Of a DNA stretch of 8,400 bases, positions 5,867 to 8,400 are shown piece after piece. Position numbers and translations under genes: made by a program. The stretch spans positions 1-8,400 of the forward strand of contig JAUPWC010000057.1 in assembly GCA_030916665.1 (NCBI GenBank). Direction: 5' to 3'. The notes below the pieces were generated by a model. It had not been told where the DNA came from. It worked only from the letters and a program-made list of their open reading frames with translations, and did not search any database. The DNA comes from Verrucomicrobiota bacterium. Its GTDB lineage: Bacteria; Verrucomicrobiota; Verrucomicrobiia; Opitutales; Opitutaceae. Position 1 is the stretch's first letter; every line of letters begins with the position of its first letter.

Positions 5867-6213
5867 CAGTCCTCTTCGTCGGGCTCGAGTTCGTCTTCCT
5901 CTTCGGACTCGTCATCCTCATCGTCTTCTTCGTCCTCGTCCTCGTCCTCGTCGGGACCAGAACAGAACTCAACGAGTTCGGACAACTGCACCGAGACTTC
6001 CTCGGCGTCTTCTTCTGACAGCCCTTGCTCTTCGCCGGCGGCCAGTACTTCCTGGGCCAGGGCCTCGAGCACGCAGGCAATGCCGTGCTCTTCGATCATC
6101 TCACGGAGGATGACCTCAGCCGGTTCCTGCTTGACATGCTTGCGCAGCGGCGGATTCTTCTTCACCGGGTTCTTGCGTGGTTGTGTCTTTTTGAAGAAGT
6201 CCATGAAACCCAT
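5866..6213 (-). CDS. Acidic-tailed small protein
   Basis: This 115-residue protein starts MGFMDFFKKTQPRKNP, a possible amphipathic membrane-touching helix followed by basic residues. It has a helical core (31-82, e.g. EVILREMIEEHGIACVLEAL) and a tail (87-115) made almost entirely of Asp and Glu. I chose ATG at 6213, five bases after the preceding stop and with AGAAGAAG upstream; the reading frame is open further upstream but overlaps a confident gene there. Met-4 (6204) is an alternative. The strong charge split, basic N-terminus against acidic C-terminus, suggests an electrostatic role such as binding the Arg-rich tail of the next protein, or DNA mimicry; both are inference. It has no membrane helix. 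No family is recognised. Confidence 0.82.
   Translation of the reverse strand: MGFMDFFKKTQPRKNPVKKNPPLRKHVKQEPAEVILREMIEEHGIACVLEALAQEVLAAGEEQGLSEEDAEEVSVQLSELVEFCSGPDEDEDEDEEDDEDDESEEEDELEPDEED
5930..5952. repeat. Hexamer tandem repeat TCGTCC, about 3.8 copies
   Basis: TCGTCC repeats run through 5930-5952 inside the acidic tail of the 115-residue protein, coding for alternating Asp and Glu on the minus strand. The surrounding 5870-5955 is also TCNTC-rich. Copy-number slippage in steps of six bases would change tail length without shifting frame. Confidence 0.7.
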
Positions 6214-6218
6214 TGTAC

Positions 6219-6647
6219 TCACTTCTTCTCTGGCGGTTTGGTGACGAGCTGGTAGCCCATCCACATTGCCAGAGCGATCACGGCGGTCGAACCGATCTTG
6301 CCGCCCTTGTCGGCGACCATGCCGCCAACGATTCCGCCGGCGACGGTCCACACCACGAGGGTGGGCAGCGCGGCTTTGACTTCCTTCTGCACGCCTTCGC
6401 GTGCCTTGCCCTCGACGGCGTCGAGCACGGCGCTGAACTGGCTGGAGCGCAGGGCTTTGTCGAGTTGGTCCGACGCGGAGCCCGTGGCTGCCTTCGTGGT
6501 GTCCTTGACGACCCTTTGGCCCGCGGACCAGAGGTCATCCCACACGCTGCCCATACCGTCGTCGACGAGTTCGCCCTCGATGATGGTGTCGGCATCGTCG
6601 ATGTCGTCGATGGTCTGCATTTTGTACGAGCGTTGGTTCCGTGACAT
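6219..6647 (-). CDS. Two-helix membrane protein, acidic N-terminus
   Basis: This 142-residue protein has an Asp/Glu-rich N-terminus (13-37, IDDIDDADTIIEGELVDDG), an amphipathic helical region (38-92), and two hydrophobic helices at about 94-111 (PTLVVWTVAGGIVGGMVA) and 119-136 (GSTAVIALAMWMGYQLV), joined by the basic turn DKGGK, ending in TKPPEKK. A helical hairpin puts both ends on the same side. The GGxxGG spacing in the first helix would favour close helix packing. The ATG at 6647 has TGAGGAA five to six bases upstream, and a second in-frame Met is at residue 10. It follows the 304-residue gene by seven bases. The layout is loosely holin-like, but size and charge pattern are not diagnostic and I do not call it one. 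Confidence 0.83.
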   Translation of the reverse strand: MSRNQRSYKMQTIDDIDDADTIIEGELVDDGMGSVWDDLWSAGQRVVKDTTKAATGSASDQLDKALRSSQFSAVLDAVEGKAREGVQKEVKAALPTLVVWTVAGGIVGGMVADKGGKIGSTAVIALAMWMGYQLVTKPPEKK

Positions 6648-6654
6648 GCGTTCC

Positions 6655-7569
6655 TCAGCCCTTCAACAGTTTCCAGAGTACGAACCCACCGACGATGGCG
6701 CCGGCGGCGATCATGCCCATGGGCATTCCGGGCGGACCGTCCGCACCGGCGGCGGCATCCTGACCCGAGGTGGGGAGGCCGGCGTCGGCGGCTTTTGCGT
6801 CGGCGTCGGCGACTGCGGTGTCGACCTTGGCCTCGTCGGCCTTCACAGTGGCCTCTTCGGACTTGACGTTCGCCTCCATCTGGACGGCGACCGGGTCAGC
6901 GGCCGGCGGCGCCGGGATGGCGGCCATCAGGACCGCGAGAGCCTTCTTGAGGTCCGAGACGCTCTTGTCCGCTTTCCCGACGCGTTGGAACGCGGCCACG
7001 CGGAGCTTCACGATGCCCGCGAGGTCCGACCGGAGGGCCTGGATGCGCAGGGTCTGCATTCGCACGTCTTTGTCGGCGGCGGACTTCAGCACGTCCGCGA
7101 GTGCGGCGCGGGCCTGGGCCTCTTTGGCTCGGGCACCCAGCAAGGCCTTTCGGCCTACCAACTGCTCGAGGCTGGCCGACGCGAGCGACCGACGGCAAGC
7201 GTCGATCTTCTGCTGGAGGGTCTGCTGCTTGGCTGCCGTTGGCTTCTTTGCCACCGAGACCACGACCTGTTTGGCCTGGGCCACCGGTGCCGGCTCCGAT
7301 GCGTCGGAGTCGGGAGCGGAGGTTTGCACCTGGACTTGGACGCTCTGCGTTGCCAGAACGCCGCCGGCCGCCGGGGGCGGGGTCGAGCTGAACACCGTGG
7401 ACTGCATCTGCAGCTGCGCCTGGGGCGGAGGTGCGGTTTTTCCGTATTGGCTGCTGGCCGTGGACGCGGAGATGCCCGAGGCAGCTTTGGCCTTGGACTG
7501 CGTTGTGGGCTGCCGCGCGGGAGGCGTATAGGTGGTGAGGGCGCCGATGCCGGTTCGTTCGTAGGCCAT
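6655..7569 (-). CDS. Ala-rich, coiled-coil, tail-anchored protein
   Basis: This 304-residue protein starts MAYERTGIGALTTY, related to the shared N-terminus. Residues 15-110 are low-complexity Ser/Thr/Pro/Gln/Ala and likely disordered. Residues about 113-218 form a long charged helix region (KQQTLQQKIDACRRSLAS, then ARAKEAQARAALADVLKSAA), a likely coiled coil; 226-263 is a second Ala/Glu/Lys/Asp helix. Hydrophobic residues 284-299 (MGMIAAGAIVGGFVLW) followed by KLLKG anchor the C-terminus. It is the first gene of the long run and its ATG is preceded by a leaderless-type TANNNT box instead of a ribosome site. A stalk or scaffold that projects from a membrane is a fair inference. Compositional bias makes similarity searches unreliable, and no family is recognised. 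Confidence 0.86.
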   Translation of the reverse strand: MAYERTGIGALTTYTPPARQPTTQSKAKAASGISASTASSQYGKTAPPPQAQLQMQSTVFSSTPPPAAGGVLATQSVQVQVQTSAPDSDASEPAPVAQAKQVVVSVAKKPTAAKQQTLQQKIDACRRSLASASLEQLVGRKALLGARAKEAQARAALADVLKSAADKDVRMQTLRIQALRSDLAGIVKLRVAAFQRVGKADKSVSDLKKALAVLMAAIPAPPAADPVAVQMEANVKSEEATVKADEAKVDTAVADADAKAADAGLPTSGQDAAAGADGPPGMPMGMIAAGAIVGGFVLWKLLKG

Positions 7570-7574
7570 GCGGC

Positions 7575-7580
7575 ATAGTA
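7575..7580 (-). promoter_or_regulatory. -10-like box of a putative leaderless promoter
   Basis: On the minus strand TACTAT is followed by GCCGC and the ATG at 7569, matching the spacing and spacer of the sequence before the gene at 385 (TACACT, GCCGT, ATG). No Shine-Dalgarno sequence fits between them. It lies in one of only two minus-strand gaps longer than 50 bases without an intervening gene, and would start the long membrane-protein run. Confidence 0.5.
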
Positions 7581-7623
7581 CGGACGCGGCGCGGTTTCGG
7601 ACGGCGGTTTACTTTTCGGACGG
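7581..7623. repeat. Three CGGACG sites, two within TTTCGGACGG repeats
   Basis: TTTCGGACGG occurs at 7595-7604 and 7614-7623, 19 bases apart, and the core CGGACG again at 7581-7586 beside the -10-like box. GCGGTTT also occurs twice (7591-7597, 7604-7610). Repeats filling a short promoter gap suggest binding sites for a regulator. Short GC-rich words are common in a GC-rich genome, so only the two 10-mers carry real weight. Confidence 0.5.
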
Positions 7624-7625
7624 GC

Positions 7626-8324
7626 TCAGAGGTCTTCGAGGTCGACTTCGGAGGCGTAGGCCTCCCAATAGTCCAACTTCGTGTAGTAGTCGGGATCTTC
7701 GTCCAGGTGGTCGGCGGTGATCTTCGCGATCGTGTTCCAGCTCCCGTTTACGCTTCCGAAGTGCTCGTGCTCGATCTCGAGCCCGCGCCGGAAAGCCTCG
7801 AGTTCGTCGGGTCGGAGCCCCTTCAAGCCGATGTCGCCGGCGAGGAGCCGGGCGGCCTGAGTCGAGATGCTGTGGGGCTTGAGGGAGGGGTTTGCGCGTG
7901 TCAAGGGGTGTTTCCACTTCAAGATGACAACGGGGAGCGTTTTTAGGCCCATGGCCAGCGCAAAGTTAACGCGCCCTCGACCGTCCCCGATCTGCTGGTA
8001 CAAGTGCTCGGGGTCCCCTACTGGCGCATCAATCACGACGATCGGCGGTACGCCGTTAGCCACCCATTGTGCAGCGCGCGCAGCCCATTCCGGCCCCCGG
8101 AACGATGCCAGTTCTGCCAAACGCTCCTCGGGGCTGAGGCCGTCGAAATCTCGAGGGTCGACATCCAGCCATGCCGCGCTGTCGTCGTAACTGAGGACCC
8201 GAGACATGGGCTGCGGCCCCATAGGCAACACATTGAAGTCGTCAAGGGTCCACTCCTGGTCGCCCTCAACGTCAGCATGCTCGATGGCGTCCAGCATGTC
8301 CCTCGTGCTTGCGCGGGGCTTCAT
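7626..8324 (-). CDS. ParB-like segment plus DUF5661-like C-terminal region
   Basis: This 232-residue protein has a ParB/sulfiredoxin-fold-like segment at about 93-135: PPIVVIDAP, then IGDGRGRVNFALAMGLKTLP, comparable to 'pPivv...g..y.i.DGrHRl.Aa.alG...ipv'. The usual His after DGR is Gly here, so nuclease or nucleotidase activity cannot be assumed. At about 172-220, ELEAFRRGLEIEHEHFG, then AKITADHLDEDPDYYTKLD, match the DUF5661 pattern seen in phage and bacterial proteins of unknown function. The start is ATG at 8324, which overlaps the preceding gene's TGA by one base. The open frame extends further upstream to 8396, but that part is an Arg-rich out-of-frame reading of the upstream gene's end. 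It is soluble, unlike all near neighbours. A DNA- or maintenance-related role is inference; the pairing of the two regions is notable. Confidence 0.82.
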   Translation of the reverse strand: MKPRASTRDMLDAIEHADVEGDQEWTLDDFNVLPMGPQPMSRVLSYDDSAAWLDVDPRDFDGLSPEERLAELASFRGPEWAARAAQWVANGVPPIVVIDAPVGDPEHLYQQIGDGRGRVNFALAMGLKTLPVVILKWKHPLTRANPSLKPHSISTQAARLLAGDIGLKGLRPDELEAFRRGLEIEHEHFGSVNGSWNTIAKITADHLDEDPDYYTKLDYWEAYASEVDLEDL

Positions 8325-8400
8325 CAGCTCATCCACTTCTTCCAGGCCAGGTACGCGGCCACGGCGACACCGCCGCCGACGGCGACCTTGCCCCACGGGA
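8324..8400 (-). CDS. C-terminal end of a tail-anchored protein, 5' end outside window
   Basis: Only the last 24 residues are visible: PWGKVAVGGGVAVAA then YLAWKKWMS and TGA at 8326-8324. They form a hydrophobic helix with a Trp/Lys-rich end, the same architecture as most genes in the following run. The stop overlaps the next start by one base (TGATG). Reading this frame explains why the alternative upstream extension of the ParB-like gene is Arg-rich and should be dismissed. It shows the membrane-protein set continues to the right of the window and flanks the soluble ParB-like gene. Confidence 0.7.
   Translation of the reverse strand, partial: PWGKVAVGGGVAVAAYLAWKKWMS

Noticed and set aside
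5276..6244. Plus-strand 322-residue frame with a long poly-Ser stretch
   Set aside because: The Ser run is the antisense reading of the Asp/Glu codons (TCGTCC units) of the acidic tail. The frame crosses four well-formed minus-strand genes joined by ATGA/TGATG overlaps.
6214..6351. Upstream extension of the acidic-tailed protein to 6351
   Set aside because: It is Arg/Asp-rich and overlaps the two membrane helices of the 142-residue protein in another frame. ATG at 6213, just after that gene's stop, fits better.
6219..6647. Calling the two-helix protein a holin
   Set aside because: Two membrane helices alone are not diagnostic. The long acidic and amphipathic N-terminal part is unusual for holins and no endolysin gene is recognisable in the window.
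6298..7578. Plus-strand 426-residue frame
   Set aside because: It is the longest plus-strand frame but is Gly/Arg/His-rich, has no ribosome site, and mirrors the 304-residue minus-strand gene and part of the 142-residue one, whose protein features (disorder, helix, anchor) are coherent.
8325..8396. Upstream extension of the ParB-like protein to 8396
   Set aside because: The added 24 residues are Arg-rich (GQGRRRRRCRRGR) and out of frame with a hydrophobic C-terminus ending at 8324. The TGATG junction supports the start at 8324.
1..8400. tRNA, rRNA, CRISPR array, insertion sequence or attachment site
   Set aside because: No cloverleaf-like or rRNA-like segment, no regularly spaced repeats, no transposase or integrase motifs and no long terminal repeats were seen on either strand by eye.

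Overview
The window is GC-rich (hand counts of many 60-base lines give about 57-68 %) and densely packed. Fourteen genes lie on the minus strand, often sharing 1 or 4 bases (TGATG or ATGA junctions), and one small gene lies on the plus strand. There are no tRNA, rRNA, CRISPR or transposase genes, and no recognisable metabolic genes. The layout and protein types suggest a virus of a bacterium, or an integrated virus or virus-like element: most likely its structural or entry gene block. No capsid protein, packaging ATPase or polymerase is recognisable here, so the lineage cannot be named. Two starts look leaderless, with a TANNNT box 5 bases before ATG. That arrangement is common in Actinobacteria and Deinococcus-Thermus, but many other genes here have Shine-Dalgarno sequences, so the host call is tentative.

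Reading along the minus strand from right to left: (1) 8400-7626 holds the tail of a membrane-anchored protein, overlapping by one base a 232-residue protein with a ParB-like 'DGRGR' segment and a DUF5661-like C-terminus. (2) A 56-base gap with repeated CGGACG sites and a leaderless-type promoter precedes a long run from 7569 to 480. It contains a 304-residue Ala-rich tail-anchored protein, a 142-residue two-helix membrane protein, a 115-residue protein with a very acidic tail, a 181-residue single-pass protein, a 77-residue membrane protein, a 195-residue peptidoglycan-binding-like tail-anchored protein, a 76-residue tail-anchored protein, a 181-residue LysM-like tail-anchored protein, a 121-residue tail-anchored protein, a 359-residue membrane protein and a 522-residue parallel beta-helix (spike or adhesin-like) protein. 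(3) A 94-base gap with three half-sites and a second leaderless-type promoter precedes a further probable surface protein that runs off the left edge. A 77-residue plus-strand gene of lower GC (4327-4560) sits inside the long minus-strand run and overlaps the end of the gene it faces.

The striking common theme is that most of the minus-strand proteins are small, otherwise unrelated, and carry one hydrophobic helix followed by a short Lys- or Trp-rich end. Five of them also start with a similar short peptide, M-[S/T/A]-[Y/H]-x-x-(x)-G. Two carry domains resembling peptidoglycan-binding folds. A plausible reading (inference) is a set of membrane-anchored virion or cell-envelope components that assemble on one membrane, with peptidoglycan-contacting parts, followed by spike proteins. 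A tailless, membrane-containing virus of an undescribed group would fit; a membrane-anchored surface machine encoded by a plasmid or provirus is the main alternative.
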